Below, piece by piece: positions 1 through 9,367 of a stretch of 64,000 bases of DNA. The notes beneath the pieces were generated by a model that was not told where the DNA came from, made no database searches, and saw only the letters and a list, made by a program, of their open reading frames with translations. This stretch comes from CAWKKW01 sp963850345 (lineage in GTDB: Bacteria > Acidobacteriota > Terriglobia > Terriglobales > Acidobacteriaceae), in NCBI GenBank assembly GCA_963850345.1, contig CAWKKW010000002.1:186001-250000 (forward strand), given 5' to 3'. The translations under genes were made by a program, and so were the position numbers. Position 1 is the first letter of the stretch. Each line of letters opens with the position of its first letter.

Positions 1-147
1 AGCTTCTTCTTCAAGTCGCCGATGACCGCAGAGGGTCTGTATCCGGAGCACGATCTCTTCATCCAGTCGATGAAGCTGAAGAACACCCTGCGCCACATCC
101 AGGGTGAACAGCTCATCACTCACCTCGGCCTGGAATACTACGACTGA
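1..147 (+). CDS. Inositol-3-phosphate synthase, C-terminal end (partial)
   Basis: The window opens inside a reading frame (frame 1) of 48 codons ending in TGA. The tail contains FFFKSPMTAEG, then KLKNTLRHIQGE and LGLEYYD. This order resembles the end of eukaryote-like myo-inositol-1-phosphate synthases, where a 'SYxxKAPxxPPG' stretch is followed by 'LxNxxR' and a short tail ending near 'EY'. Such enzymes convert glucose 6-phosphate to inositol 3-phosphate with NAD. The assignment rests on recalled family resemblance over a short fragment and is tentative. A strong hairpin follows 18 bases after the stop codon. Confidence 0.6.
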   Translation, partial: SFFFKSPMTAEGLYPEHDLFIQSMKLKNTLRHIQGEQLITHLGLEYYD

Positions 148-164
148 GTTCGGACTGGCCAGAG

Positions 165-192
165 TTCCGGCTCTCATCGACGAGAGCCGGAA
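165..192. terminator. Bidirectional hairpin terminator
   Basis: A perfect 11-bp inverted repeat (TTCCGGCTCTC at 165-175, GAGAGCCGGAA at 182-192) with a 6-base loop lies between the converging partial gene and the GH3 gene. There is no clear U-run, so it is a stem-based candidate that could serve both strands. Confidence 0.65.
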
Positions 193-207
193 TTCCGGCA
201 CTGCCAC

Positions 208-2985
208 TCAGCGCGGCAGGGTCTTCGTTCCAGTGACGGTATAGGAACCCGTCGCGCCACCGGTCGACTCATCCGGCTGTGTGCTGCCGATCGCTACCGA
301 ATAGGTCCCCGGTACGACGATGCGCTCGCCTTTCTCGTTCACCTGGCCTTGTACTCGCGGATCGATTCGAATATCCACGTGCTTGGTTTGACCGCCGTCT
401 AAATGGACACGGCTAAACCCCGCCAGCGTGCGAATCGGTGTCCCTGCAGCCTTCGGTTGCGTGAGATACACCTCCACCACTTCGTCGCCCGCGCGCTCTC
501 CCTTGTTCTTGACCTCGACACCGGCGGTGACCGGCTCGCCCGCCTCCACTGTGGGCGTTGAGAGCTTTAGGTCGCTATAGCTGAACGTCGTATAGCTCAG
601 GCCAAATCCGAAGCCGTACAGCGGCTTGCCATGAAAGTAGCGGTAAGTTCGGTTGCTCATCGAGTAGTCTTCAAACGGCGGCAACTGGTCGAGCGAAGAA
701 TAGAACGTCAGCGGAAGTCGCCCGGAGGGATTGTTGTCGCCGCTAAGAGTTTCGGCGATCGCAGTGCCACCCTCTTCGCCGGGATACCACGCCTCCAGAA
801 TCGCGCTAGCGTGTTCCTGCGCCCAATTGACCGCCAGAGCGCTGCCGTTGTTCAACACGACGACGAGTGGCTTGCCGGTTCCGCTCAAAGCCTCGAGCAA
901 CTCCTGCTGAGTCTTGGGCAGTGTGATCGCCGTCCGGTCACCGCCACTGAATCCCTCCAGCTTTACCGGCATCTCTTCGCCTTCAAGACCCGGCGACAGG
1001 CCCACGAAGGCTACAACCACCTCAGCCTGCTTAGCTGCTTCGACTGCTTCGTTGCGCAGAACATCAGCCGGCGCGAGCCAGACCAGGTCAATGCCAGCAC
1101 TCGATGTCTCATGCACGTACTCAAATCGAATCGCATGCGGCTTCGCATCGTCGAAGTGAATGGCCGCGAGACTGTTCGCACCCTTGCTGTCATCCACCAG
1201 CAATTTGTCGTCAACAAAAAGCCGGAAGCGCTCGTGAGTGTCGCAGGCATAGCAGACGTTCATGCGCGCGCCTAGCTGATAATCGCCCGCGGCGGGAGGT
1301 GTCAGCGTGCCTGTCCAGCGGACGGAGTAGCCATCGCGCTTGAGTCCATCGACCGGAATGACTTTGTCCCAGTTGAAGTTCACCGTGCGATCGGTGCGAA
1401 CCACCACCGGCTTGCCCCGCATACCGGGATTGTCGAAGTACTCGCCGGTCAATCCATTACCGTGGCCTTCGCCGTCGCCCTGGGCCGGTTTCAGCGCGGT
1501 GTGCTCGATGGGCATGGGCAGCCCCTCAGCCAGACTCGATCCCTGTGCATAGCTCACCTTTGCCTGGCCATGGAATTGCCGCTCGATGCCCGCGATCGGA
1601 AAGACTGGCTGTGGCGGCGGTCCGTTGTAGTTGCCCTGCAACGATTGCACCAGTTCGGCTGTGGGCCCAACCACCGCAATCTTTTCAGTCTCTTTCTTCA
1701 GCGGCAGAAAACCATCTTTATTTTTCAGCAGCACGATTGCCTCACGCGAAGCCTGCAGCGAGAGTTGACGATGCGCGTCCGAATTCACCTGAGTAAACGG
1801 AATCCGCCCATACGCGTAGGAGTCCGGTGGATCGAACATGCCCAGCTTCATCCTGGCGGTGAAGAGACGTTTTACCGCAGTATCAATCTCGGCTTCGGTG
1901 ATGAGCTTCTGCTTCACTGCATCGACCAGCGCTGGATACGCCTGGCCTTCTGCATAGCCGCACTCTAGATCGGTGCCCACCTTGACCGCATCGGCGGCAG
2001 CGTGCGCGAAATCCGGTGCAAATTTATGGCCGGTGGCGATATCCGCCGCGGCAGCGCAATCGGAGACCACGTAACCGTCGAAGTGCCAATCATTGCGCAG
2101 GTGATCGCGCAGCAGCATGGTGTTCGCGCAGGCAGGCGCACCATCGATCGCGTTGTAGGCGCACATTACCGATTGCGCATGCGCCTCGGTGACCGCGGCA
2201 CGAAATGCGGGCAGGTAGGTGTCTTCCAGATCGTGCGCGGAGACATCTACGTTGAACTTGTGTCGCAGAGGCTCAGGTCCGCTGTGCACCGCGTAGTGCT
2301 TGGGCGTGGAGACCACGCGGAAATACTTCGGATCGGTGCCTTGCATCCCGCTTACAAACGCAACTGCCATGCGCCCCGTCAGGAAAGGGTCTTCTCCATA
2401 CGTCTCCTGGCCGCGTCCCCAGCGCGGATCCCGAAAGATGTTCACGTTGGGCGCCCAGAAGGTCAGGCCAAAGAACATCTCGTGATCGTTGTCTCGCATG
2501 GCCTGGTTGTACTTGGCGCGGGCCTCGGTCGAGATCGTCTCGGCCATGCGATGCACCAGCGAAGTGTCCCAGGTCGACGCCATTCCGATCACCTGCGGAA
2601 AATTGGTAGCGTAGCCGGCGAACGCTACACCATGCAGGCCTTCATTCCACCAGTCATACTTGGGAACGCCGAGCCTGGGGATGGCGACGGCGTGGTCGCG
2701 CATCTGCGAGACCTTCTCTTCCAGGGTCATGCGCGAGACAAGGTCGTTCACGCGCTGCTCGATCGAAAGATGCGTGTCGAGATACGGAGCGCCTTGCGAA
2801 GGAGCCGCGGCTTGTGAGCTCCCGGCCGTCTGCGCTCCTGCGACCACGCTTGCGAATCCCACCAGCGCCACAGCACAGAGAGACGTGCCCCAGCCCCACG
2901 TTCCCGTCCGCCTTCTGCCTGCGCCCAAGACCGACCTACCACTGTTCCCGTTTCTCAGAACTCCCATCAGCATTTCCTTCCTCAT
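208..2985 (-). CDS. Secreted GH3 beta-glucosidase/xylosidase with PA14 domain
   Basis: This is a glycoside hydrolase family 3 protein of about 925 aa. In the longest frame (932 aa, from 3006) it has an N-terminal export signal ending near AGAQ (residue 58). The GH3 barrel domain carries KHYAVHSGPEP and the nucleophile Asp316 in VVSDCAAAAD. A second alpha/beta domain follows (REAIVLLKN, residues 421-429). A PA14 sugar-binding domain (about 518-645, starting GLTGEYFDNPG) is inserted into it, and a C-terminal fibronectin-III-like domain contains GDEVVEVYL. The family hydrolyses beta-linked gluco- or xylo-oligosaccharides, here probably in the periplasm or outside the cell. The start is uncertain: 3006, 2985 and 2967 are all possible, and I chose 2985 because GGGG lies five bases upstream. 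Substrate cannot be read from sequence alone. Confidence 0.9.
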   Translation of the reverse strand: MRKEMLMGVLRNGNSGRSVLGAGRRRTGTWGWGTSLCAVALVGFASVVAGAQTAGSSQAAAPSQGAPYLDTHLSIEQRVNDLVSRMTLEEKVSQMRDHAVAIPRLGVPKYDWWNEGLHGVAFAGYATNFPQVIGMASTWDTSLVHRMAETISTEARAKYNQAMRDNDHEMFFGLTFWAPNVNIFRDPRWGRGQETYGEDPFLTGRMAVAFVSGMQGTDPKYFRVVSTPKHYAVHSGPEPLRHKFNVDVSAHDLEDTYLPAFRAAVTEAHAQSVMCAYNAIDGAPACANTMLLRDHLRNDWHFDGYVVSDCAAAADIATGHKFAPDFAHAAADAVKVGTDLECGYAEGQAYPALVDAVKQKLITEAEIDTAVKRLFTARMKLGMFDPPDSYAYGRIPFTQVNSDAHRQLSLQASREAIVLLKNKDGFLPLKKETEKIAVVGPTAELVQSLQGNYNGPPPQPVFPIAGIERQFHGQAKVSYAQGSSLAEGLPMPIEHTALKPAQGDGEGHGNGLTGEYFDNPGMRGKPVVVRTDRTVNFNWDKVIPVDGLKRDGYSVRWTGTLTPPAAGDYQLGARMNVCYACDTHERFRLFVDDKLLVDDSKGANSLAAIHFDDAKPHAIRFEYVHETSSAGIDLVWLAPADVLRNEAVEAAKQAEVVVAFVGLSPGLEGEEMPVKLEGFSGGDRTAITLPKTQQELLEALSGTGKPLVVVLNNGSALAVNWAQEHASAILEAWYPGEEGGTAIAETLSGDNNPSGRLPLTFYSSLDQLPPFEDYSMSNRTYRYFHGKPLYGFGFGLSYTTFSYSDLKLSTPTVEAGEPVTAGVEVKNKGERAGDEVVEVYLTQPKAAGTPIRTLAGFSRVHLDGGQTKHVDIRIDPRVQGQVNEKGERIVVPGTYSVAIGSTQPDESTGGATGSYTVTGTKTLPR

Positions 2986-3124
2986 GCATTCCCCATCTGT
3001 GTGCATCCCGCTCGCAGAGGCTGCTCGCAGACGCGGCCTACCTCATGATCTTTGCTGCCGAGCAAAATGGGAGCGCCTTAAGGGAAGCACAGAGAAGGGA
3101 AGGTAGTAAAGGACGGGTGGCACA

Positions 3125-3161
3125 TGCCCAGAGACGACCGCCAGTGTGTCGTCTCTGGGCA
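3125..3161. terminator. Strong 14-bp hairpin between FAD oxidoreductase and GH3 genes
   Basis: A perfect 14-bp stem (TGCCCAGAGACGAC at 3125-3138, its complement at 3148-3161) with a 9-base loop lies 34 bases downstream of the FAD oxidoreductase stop on the - strand. It probably ends that transcript and isolates the GH3 gene. Confidence 0.6.
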
Positions 3162-3194
3162 GAACTTCATAGCTATGGAAGTACCGGCCGCGTG

Positions 3195-4439
3195 CTACTC
3201 CGCGGGAACTTCGGTCTGCGTCATGGCCAGGGCTTGGGTTTTGGGCGCAGCCTGCAACAGGTGCTTCGCAATACGCTTCGCCGCGAAATCGGCGCCGAAG
3301 GCAAATCGCATCACCGGACCGAAGGTATTTGCCGCCGCGATCCCGACAAAGTAGAGGCCCGGAACCGAGGATTCAAACCTGGACGAAAGCACGGGGGCAC
3401 TCTCGACCGCTTTCAACCGTGCGCGTATGTCATTGCTCAGCATCGGGAGTCGTTTGAGATCGACCCGATATCCCGTCGCCGCGATTACGTGATCGGCGAG
3501 GATCTCTTCCGCCTTTCCGTCCGCATTGGTGAACGAGACACGCACCTTCTCCCCGACCGACTCAGCTTGGATGCCACTGGCACCGAGACTCATCGGCACT
3601 TTGCCGATCACGCGTTCTCTCATTGGCCAGCCCGGAGCAGGCCCGAGATGGGTGCGAACAACGCGAAGCCGCGTCTCCAGCGGAAGCAAACGAAACAGCG
3701 CCGGCAGGTCGCTGCACAAGCGGGAACGCCAGCCCGGACCAAGTCCCGAAGACGGATACCGAAGGCGTTGCAGCAGAGGCCGCCGCCCGGGTGCTGGTGG
3801 ATTATGAAACCTTAGCGCCTGGCGACGCGCGAGCACGCTGACGTCTGCGCCCGCCTCATGCAGCAGCGCAGCGACGTCGATTGCGGAGGCTCCAGCCCCG
3901 ATCACTACTACGCGTTTTCCACGAAGGGCGCTCGGATCTTTCTGTGCCGAGCAATGCGAAAGCTGATGGCTGGGAAGCTTTGCCAACTCTGCCGGAATAT
4001 GTGCGAAGTGAGTGATTCCGACCGCGAGAACTACCTGCCGCGCAGCGATCGTTTCCCCATCTTCGAGCGTAAGCACGAAGCCGCCCTGTGTCCGCTCGAT
4101 GCTCGCAACCTGGCGTGTATCAAGGTTGGAGACAAACCGTCGTTGAAAGGCCAGACCGTATTCGACGAAGGTCCGCAACTTCACCGGTACACGGGTATCG
4201 TCGTAGGGAATGCGGTTCTGCTCGCAGTAGTGCTTCATGGTGAATTCGGCAGCCGGATCGGAAAGACTCGACGCGAAGCCATCGGACTTAAGCAGCATGC
4301 CCGCAGGCATGTGTTCGCGCCAGGTCTCCATCGGCGGACCGAAAATGCGGAAAGCCACTCCGGAACCTTGCAGGTGGGCCGCGATCGACAGCCCATACGG
4401 GCCCGCTCCAACAACAGCAACTTCAATCGACGAACTCAT
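3195..4439 (-). CDS. FAD/NAD(P)-dependent oxidoreductase (flavin monooxygenase-like)
   Basis: This 414-aa two-dinucleotide-binding flavoprotein has an N-terminal FAD site, VGAGPYGLS, and a central NAD(P) site, VIGAGASAIDVAA. The late ATGYRVDL stretch matches the 'ATGY' signature of class B flavin monooxygenases and N-hydroxylases (SidA/PvdA-like). An ideal ribosome site, AAGGAG, sits four bases before ATG 4439. The gene diverges from an ATP-grasp ligase gene with about 196 bases between starts, so the two may share a promoter region. Substrate is unknown. N- or C-hydroxylation of an amino acid or an intermediate made by the neighbouring ligase is an inference from context. A plain NADPH-dependent oxidoreductase role is equally possible. 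Confidence 0.8.
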   Translation of the reverse strand: MSSSIEVAVVGAGPYGLSIAAHLQGSGVAFRIFGPPMETWREHMPAGMLLKSDGFASSLSDPAAEFTMKHYCEQNRIPYDDTRVPVKLRTFVEYGLAFQRRFVSNLDTRQVASIERTQGGFVLTLEDGETIAARQVVLAVGITHFAHIPAELAKLPSHQLSHCSAQKDPSALRGKRVVVIGAGASAIDVAALLHEAGADVSVLARRQALRFHNPPAPGRRPLLQRLRYPSSGLGPGWRSRLCSDLPALFRLLPLETRLRVVRTHLGPAPGWPMRERVIGKVPMSLGASGIQAESVGEKVRVSFTNADGKAEEILADHVIAATGYRVDLKRLPMLSNDIRARLKAVESAPVLSSRFESSVPGLYFVGIAAANTFGPVMRFAFGADFAAKRIAKHLLQAAPKTQALAMTQTEVPAE

Positions 4440-4635
4440 CGGGCTCCTTCACACATCGATAGCAGAAACATGGCGGACTTAAACCTTGGCCTCACCGCTT
4501 TTCCTCCGGCCGCTTGGCTTCGAAGCAGCTCAAGGTATTATCGACACACTCCCCGCCTCTTTGAAATACCGCTTCCTGGGCAGTGGAATGCAATGGAATT
4601 GCCATTCGCAAAATGTCGATGTTGATGCAAGATTG

Positions 4636-5931
4636 ATGATAATGCCGACAGCGCTCGAGACCTCGCTAAAACGAAGAACACCGCCGAAGATTTTGGTCTC
4701 AACAACATGCCGCTGGTTTTCGGCCGCTCGCATTGCAATGGCCTACGCCGACGCAGGCTGCGAGGTCGAGGCTTTATGCCCTTCTAAGCATCCCATGCTG
4801 CTCACGCGCGTGGTCGATCGGCACTATGAATTCCAAGGATTTCGCCCGTTGCGCTGCCTCGAACTCGCGATTCGTGAGGCCGATCCCGATCTGATCTTGC
4901 CTTGTGACGAATTGGCCGCCCTGCAGCTTCATCGCCTGCACGCGCAGCTTTCTGCATCTCAGTCCGAGACCTCGGCTTCGGTATGCGCGGTGATCGAGAG
5001 ATCGCTGGGGAATCCGGAGAGTTACCCCCTGCTCGAGTCTCGCAACTCATTTCTTGCGCTCGCGGCCGAAGAAGGGATTCCCGTTCCGGCCACTGAAGTG
5101 GTGGAGTCCATCGCCGACGTCGAGCGCTGGGTCGTACACAATGGCCTGCCCGCCGTTCTGAAGGCGGACGGCACCTCGGGAGGCGAAGGCGTCAAGATCG
5201 TCGAGTCCACCGAGGAGGCGCTCCTGGCCTTTCGGACCCTGAAGGCGCCTTTGTCCACTCCAGTCACCGCGAAGCGCACCTTGATCGATCGCGACCCCAA
5301 TCTCATCGTGCCGTGGCTGCGGCGGCGCGAGCGCTCGGTCAGCATTCAGCCCTACATCCGCGGCTGGGATGCCAACATCGCGGTTGCGTGCTGGAAGGGT
5401 GAGGTCCTGGCCAGCGTGAGTATTCGCGTCCTCAACACCAGCAACGACAAGGGGCCTGCCACGATCGTTCGGGTCCTGCCCGATGACGACATGCTGCAGG
5501 CCGCGCGTGCGGTCGTCCGCCGCCTTGGGCTGTCAGGGCTATGTGGACTCGATTTCATGGTGCACGCTGAGACCGGAGTTGCGCATCTTATCGAGTTGAA
5601 TGCCCGGGCGACGCAGACGGGTCACTTTCCCCTCGGTCCGGGACATGACCTGCCCGCAGCCTTGACAGCAGCGCTGATGGGCCACGAGCCGCGAGAGAGG
5701 AGCCAGGTGATTCATTCCGACGTGATTGCTTTGTTTCCCCTCGCCTGGCATGGGAATCCCGTCAATCCCTTGCTGAAGACTGCGTATCACGATGTGCCGT
5801 GGGAAGAGCCGGAACTGGTGCGCGCCGGCCTGGCCAAACCCAGTCCGATCAACTATCCGAACTTCGTTCAACTTACGTCCAAATTGAGACCCGGCTTGCG
5901 ATTAGAAAAGTCTCCAAAGAGAGAGCTATGA
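4636..5931 (+). CDS. ATP-grasp ligase
   Basis: This protein of about 431 aa has an ATP-grasp fold. It shows a lysine and glycine-rich loop (VLKADGTSGGEGVKIV) and a metal-binding HLIELNARATQ near the C-terminal third, and the pre-ATP-grasp region begins after RTPPKILV. Such enzymes join a carboxylate to an amine or thiol with ATP, or act in carbamoyl- or peptide-type ligations. The frame is open from 4486. I chose 4636 because homology-like sequence begins shortly after it, but 4590 and 4642 are also possible and no site has a strong Shine-Dalgarno. The stop overlaps the next gene's start as ATGA, so the two are translationally coupled. The substrate cannot be named. Confidence 0.78.
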   Translation: MIMPTALETSLKRRTPPKILVSTTCRWFSAARIAMAYADAGCEVEALCPSKHPMLLTRVVDRHYEFQGFRPLRCLELAIREADPDLILPCDELAALQLHRLHAQLSASQSETSASVCAVIERSLGNPESYPLLESRNSFLALAAEEGIPVPATEVVESIADVERWVVHNGLPAVLKADGTSGGEGVKIVESTEEALLAFRTLKAPLSTPVTAKRTLIDRDPNLIVPWLRRRERSVSIQPYIRGWDANIAVACWKGEVLASVSIRVLNTSNDKGPATIVRVLPDDDMLQAARAVVRRLGLSGLCGLDFMVHAETGVAHLIELNARATQTGHFPLGPGHDLPAALTAALMGHEPRERSQVIHSDVIALFPLAWHGNPVNPLLKTAYHDVPWEEPELVRAGLAKPSPINYPNFVQLTSKLRPGLRLEKSPKREL

Positions 5932-7085
5932 AGTTTCACGTTTTGCATCTGATAGGCAGCAATTTAGTAGGCGGCCCTGAGAAACAGATCCTGCACCATG
6001 CCGAAGATATGCAGGGTTCTGAATTTGAAATCTCCGTTGGATCGTTTCACGACCTGAGCGAACGGCCCGAGATTCTCACCGCTGCGGCACAGCGCAACAT
6101 CCCGACGCTGTGCCTCTCCGGTGGCGTCCATCTCGGCCTGGTCGAGGAACTCGCTCAGCGGCTCCGCGAGCGCAAGGGCTATCTGCTCTGTACTCATGGA
6201 TTCAAGGCCAACGTCGTGGGCTATCTCGCCGCGCGACGTACGAATACGCTGCACATTCCCTGTCTTCGCGGATGGACCGCCGAAACATGGAGAGTCAAGC
6301 TCTATGAAATGCTCGAGCGGCAGGTGCTGCGCCGGGCTCCGATCGTCGTCTGTGTGTCTGCCAAGCAGGCTGAGCAGATTGCGCACATGCGCGGCAAGCG
6401 CCGCAAACCCGTGGTCATTCCCAACGCGATGCTTCCGCCGTACGCGCGAGCGACCGGCCAGGACTCGGTGTCGCGAAGCCAGTTAAACATTCCGCAAGAT
6501 GCGTTTGTCTTCGGCTCCGTCGGCCGACTCAGCGCAGAAAAGGGACACCGCTTCATGATCTCCGCGTTCCACGAAGCAGCCAGCGCTACAGATCGCGCGC
6601 TGCGGCTCATCGTCGTAGGCGATGGCAGGGAACAGGACGCACTCGAGAAGCAGGCCGCCGATTTGGGCATTCGTGACCAGGTGCTCTTCGCCGGATATCA
6701 GGGAAATTGCGACGAGTGGATGCGGCTCTTTGACTGCATGGTACAGCCGTCTCTCACCGAAGGAACACCGAACTCCGTTCTCGAGGCGATCTGCTTGCAC
6801 GTGCCTGTCGTTGCGACCGCAGTGGGCGGAGTGCCCGACCTTATCGTGGATCGCCACAACGGCTTGCTGGTGCCGGCACAGGATTCACATGCGCTCGCCG
6901 CTGCGATGCTCGAAGTGGTGAATTCGCCGGAGCTCAAGCAGCGACTGGTTGCGGGCGGCTCTCAACTCAAGGCGGAGTACGCGCCGGAGACGCAGCGCGA
7001 TCGCTTCATCGCCGTGTACCGAATGGCCTTTCGCAGCCAGACCGAAGCCAGCGAAGTTCCAAACTCTGTCCCGATCAAAATCTAA
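5928..7085 (+). CDS. GT4-family glycosyltransferase
   Basis: This 385-aa family 4 glycosyltransferase has a GT-B fold. An N-terminal acceptor domain begins IGSNLVGGPEKQ. The C-terminal donor domain contains GSVGRLSAEKGH and the EX7E-like PSLTEGTPNSVLEA, followed by GVPDLIVDRHNGLLV. It transfers a sugar from an activated donor to a lipid, polysaccharide or metabolite acceptor, probably at the cytoplasmic face of the membrane. The start ATG overlaps the ATP-grasp stop by four bases (ATGA), and GAGAG lies just upstream. Pairing with an ATP-grasp enzyme and a convergent AsnB-type protein suggests a shared biosynthetic job, possibly an exopolysaccharide or small metabolite. That is inference. Confidence 0.88.
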   Translation: MKFHVLHLIGSNLVGGPEKQILHHAEDMQGSEFEISVGSFHDLSERPEILTAAAQRNIPTLCLSGGVHLGLVEELAQRLRERKGYLLCTHGFKANVVGYLAARRTNTLHIPCLRGWTAETWRVKLYEMLERQVLRRAPIVVCVSAKQAEQIAHMRGKRRKPVVIPNAMLPPYARATGQDSVSRSQLNIPQDAFVFGSVGRLSAEKGHRFMISAFHEAASATDRALRLIVVGDGREQDALEKQAADLGIRDQVLFAGYQGNCDEWMRLFDCMVQPSLTEGTPNSVLEAICLHVPVVATAVGGVPDLIVDRHNGLLVPAQDSHALAAAMLEVVNSPELKQRLVAGGSQLKAEYAPETQRDRFIAVYRMAFRSQTEASEVPNSVPIKI

Positions 7086-7188
7086 CCGTGCACCCCGTGA
7101 CCGCCTGACAGCATCGCCGCCCCCCAAAAATTCAGAGCCAGCCTCTGGGCTTTATGCGCCAGGAAAGAAGAAAGTGCCATCATTCCTT

Positions 7189-9159
7189 TCAATCGGCGAA
7201 TACAGCCCCCTCCCTCAGGTCGTAGAGTTCGCCAGACGAAATTCGAAACCGCTCCTGCAGCACACACAGGCTCACTAGATACATCAGCACCTGGTCAAAC
7301 GCCGTTCGCGCGCCCACATCCATGTCCGGCAGCCTGTCGAGCAGCGCCACTACTGCCTTCTGGTTGAAGAAGGGAATTGCTCGCAGAGTCTCGCCCCGCA
7401 GCATGTCCTGCACAAACGACTGGAACGTATCATCCGGATTCAGCGTCGCCGGCGGGCTCAGGAAGGGATGCTTCTGCCGCCGGTACACGGTGTCGGTGAT
7501 GACATCCTTCACGGCTTCGCGCAGCACGTATTTCTCGGTCATCCCGCGAATCTTCTGGTTTACCGGCTGGCTGGCGATCAGCTCCACCAGCTTGTGATCG
7601 AGAAACGGGACGCGGCCCTCGATCGAGTGCGCCATTTCCATGCGGTCGCCGAGCATGGTCAAGATGTATCCCGGCATCACCGTCTTCGACCACAGGTACA
7701 AGGACTGGTGCAGCGCGTCGCGCCCCTTCAACTGTCGAGCAACGTCGGTATCGTCGAGGATGTTGTATTCGCCTTCGCGGTGTCCGTACTTCTGCTGAAA
7801 CCAATCAGCGAGCAGCGGCCGCATCTTCACTCCGCGCGATGAGAAAGTCTCCATCCAGCACGGCACATAGCCCAGCACTCGCTTGACCGCGTCCAGGTTT
7901 CCGATCTCCCCGTCGGGCAGCAACAGTCCGCGGCTGACCGTGTTGTGAGCCTCGAGCCACCGCAACAACTCATCGATCGCCTCCGGATCCTGCCCTTCGC
8001 GGTTATACAGCAGCATGTCCCGGCGGAAATGCGCGTACCCGCCGAGGATCTCGTCTGATCCTTCTCCCGTGAGTACAACCTTGTAGCCCGCCTGCCGTAC
8101 CGCGCGGCTCAGCAGGTATTTCGCAACTCCATGAGCATTCAGGCACGGCGTCTCCGCCTGGGCAATGGCATCGGGAAATGCATCCGCCAGATCCTGCTGT
8201 TTGATGGGAATCGTTTGAAACTCCGCACCCACCTTCTCTGCCATCTCCCGCGCAATCGGGCCTTCATCGTATGCCGCATCTTCAAAGGTCAGCGTGAAAG
8301 CTTTGATCGGATCGGGATGATGCCGGGCTGCCAGGCCTAGCACGGCGCAGGAATCCAAACCACCGCTCAGGTACACTCCCACCGGTACGTCGGCCCGCAG
8401 CCGGATGCGAACAGATTCCTCCAGCGACTCCCGAAACTCGGCCGCATACTCGCCATCGCTGCGCGAAGGTGCCGTCTGAGTTTTGATTGGATAGTTGAAG
8501 TCCCAGTACTGGTTCAACTGCACATGCTTGTCGCTCACCAGCATGTAATAGCCGGGCGGCACCTGCATCACGCCATCGTAGAGCGTGCGCGCCTGGTGTC
8601 CGCCGAAGGTCATGGAGTGGTACACGCCCTCTTCATCCCACCGCGCCGGCACGCCTGCGGCAAACAGCGCCTTCACTTCGGACGCGATGTAGAGTGTCTC
8701 GCGCACCCACGCGTAAAACAGCGGCTTGATCCCGAAGCGGTCCCGCGCCGCGAAGAGGCGACGCCGGTTCTCATCCCAGATCACCAGCGCGAACTCGCCG
8801 CGCAGATGTTCCATGCAGTGCACGCCCAGGTCTTCGTAAAGATGAAGCGCGATCTCGCTGTCCGTCTTCGTCTTGAGCCGGTGGCCCTGTTCCTGTAATT
8901 GCTGGCGGATCGCTTCATATCCATAGAACTCGCCGTTCACCACGATCCGCGTCCGTCCATCCTCGCTCGCGATTGGCTGGTCGCCGGTCGTCAGGTCAAT
9001 GATGCTCAACCGGGCATGACCCAGGCCCACACGGCGATCCGCCGACACCCACTGCCGCTGTCCATCCGGTCCACGATGATAGAGCGAACGCGTCGCTCGC
9101 TCCAGCGTGGTCGCTTGTATCGGCTCACGCCGGGAAAAAACACCCACGATTCCGCACAT
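7189..9159 (-). CDS. asnB: Asparagine synthetase-type glutamine amidotransferase
   Basis: This 656-aa class II glutamine amidotransferase starts MCGIVGVF, so Cys2 is the nucleophile of the N-terminal glutaminase domain. LYHRGPDG, GHARLSIID and NGEFYGYE are present. The C-terminal synthetase domain has the PP-loop SGGLDS and TGEGSDEILGGY. Family members transfer ammonia from glutamine to a beta-carboxylate of aspartate or to another carboxylate activated by ATP. A GGAGG site eight bases upstream fixes ATG 9159 rather than the longer frame opening at 9180. It converges with the GT4 gene. Similar paralogues occur in exopolysaccharide (XrtA/PEP-CTERM) and secondary-metabolite clusters, so a role beyond asparagine synthesis is plausible. 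Confidence 0.9.
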   Translation of the reverse strand: MCGIVGVFSRREPIQATTLERATRSLYHRGPDGQRQWVSADRRVGLGHARLSIIDLTTGDQPIASEDGRTRIVVNGEFYGYEAIRQQLQEQGHRLKTKTDSEIALHLYEDLGVHCMEHLRGEFALVIWDENRRRLFAARDRFGIKPLFYAWVRETLYIASEVKALFAAGVPARWDEEGVYHSMTFGGHQARTLYDGVMQVPPGYYMLVSDKHVQLNQYWDFNYPIKTQTAPSRSDGEYAAEFRESLEESVRIRLRADVPVGVYLSGGLDSCAVLGLAARHHPDPIKAFTLTFEDAAYDEGPIAREMAEKVGAEFQTIPIKQQDLADAFPDAIAQAETPCLNAHGVAKYLLSRAVRQAGYKVVLTGEGSDEILGGYAHFRRDMLLYNREGQDPEAIDELLRWLEAHNTVSRGLLLPDGEIGNLDAVKRVLGYVPCWMETFSSRGVKMRPLLADWFQQKYGHREGEYNILDDTDVARQLKGRDALHQSLYLWSKTVMPGYILTMLGDRMEMAHSIEGRVPFLDHKLVELIASQPVNQKIRGMTEKYVLREAVKDVITDTVYRRQKHPFLSPPATLNPDDTFQSFVQDMLRGETLRAIPFFNQKAVVALLDRLPDMDVGARTAFDQVLMYLVSLCVLQERFRISSGELYDLREGAVFAD

Positions 9160-9327
9160 GGCGTGATCCTCCACGTTCAATTAATTTCTAACTGAGAATT
9201 CCGTTCAGGGAGGAAAGTGTAGTGAAGAGAACTCGCGGTTTTATAGCACAGAGCGCCTGTGGCAAGCCATTGAAAGAAGCGGCTGCGGAGTCGCGGGACG
9301 TGCTAGATCTGTTTATTGCTGAGTGAG

Positions 9328-9343
9328 CCCGCATTGCTGCGGG
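9328..9343. terminator. Small hairpin after the nuclease-helicase gene
   Basis: CCCGCA and TGCGGG pair across a TTGC loop 24 bases beyond the stop at 9368 on the - strand. The stem is only six bp and has no U-run, so this is a weak candidate. Confidence 0.35.
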
Positions 9344-9367
9344 ACCTCCAGTCAGGGCAACGAAATT

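Noticed and set aside
2002..2817. Long + strand frame opposite the GH3 gene
   Set aside because: It lies entirely antisense to a well-supported GH3 protein, has no ribosome site and no recognisable domain. High-GC coding DNA routinely gives such open antisense frames.
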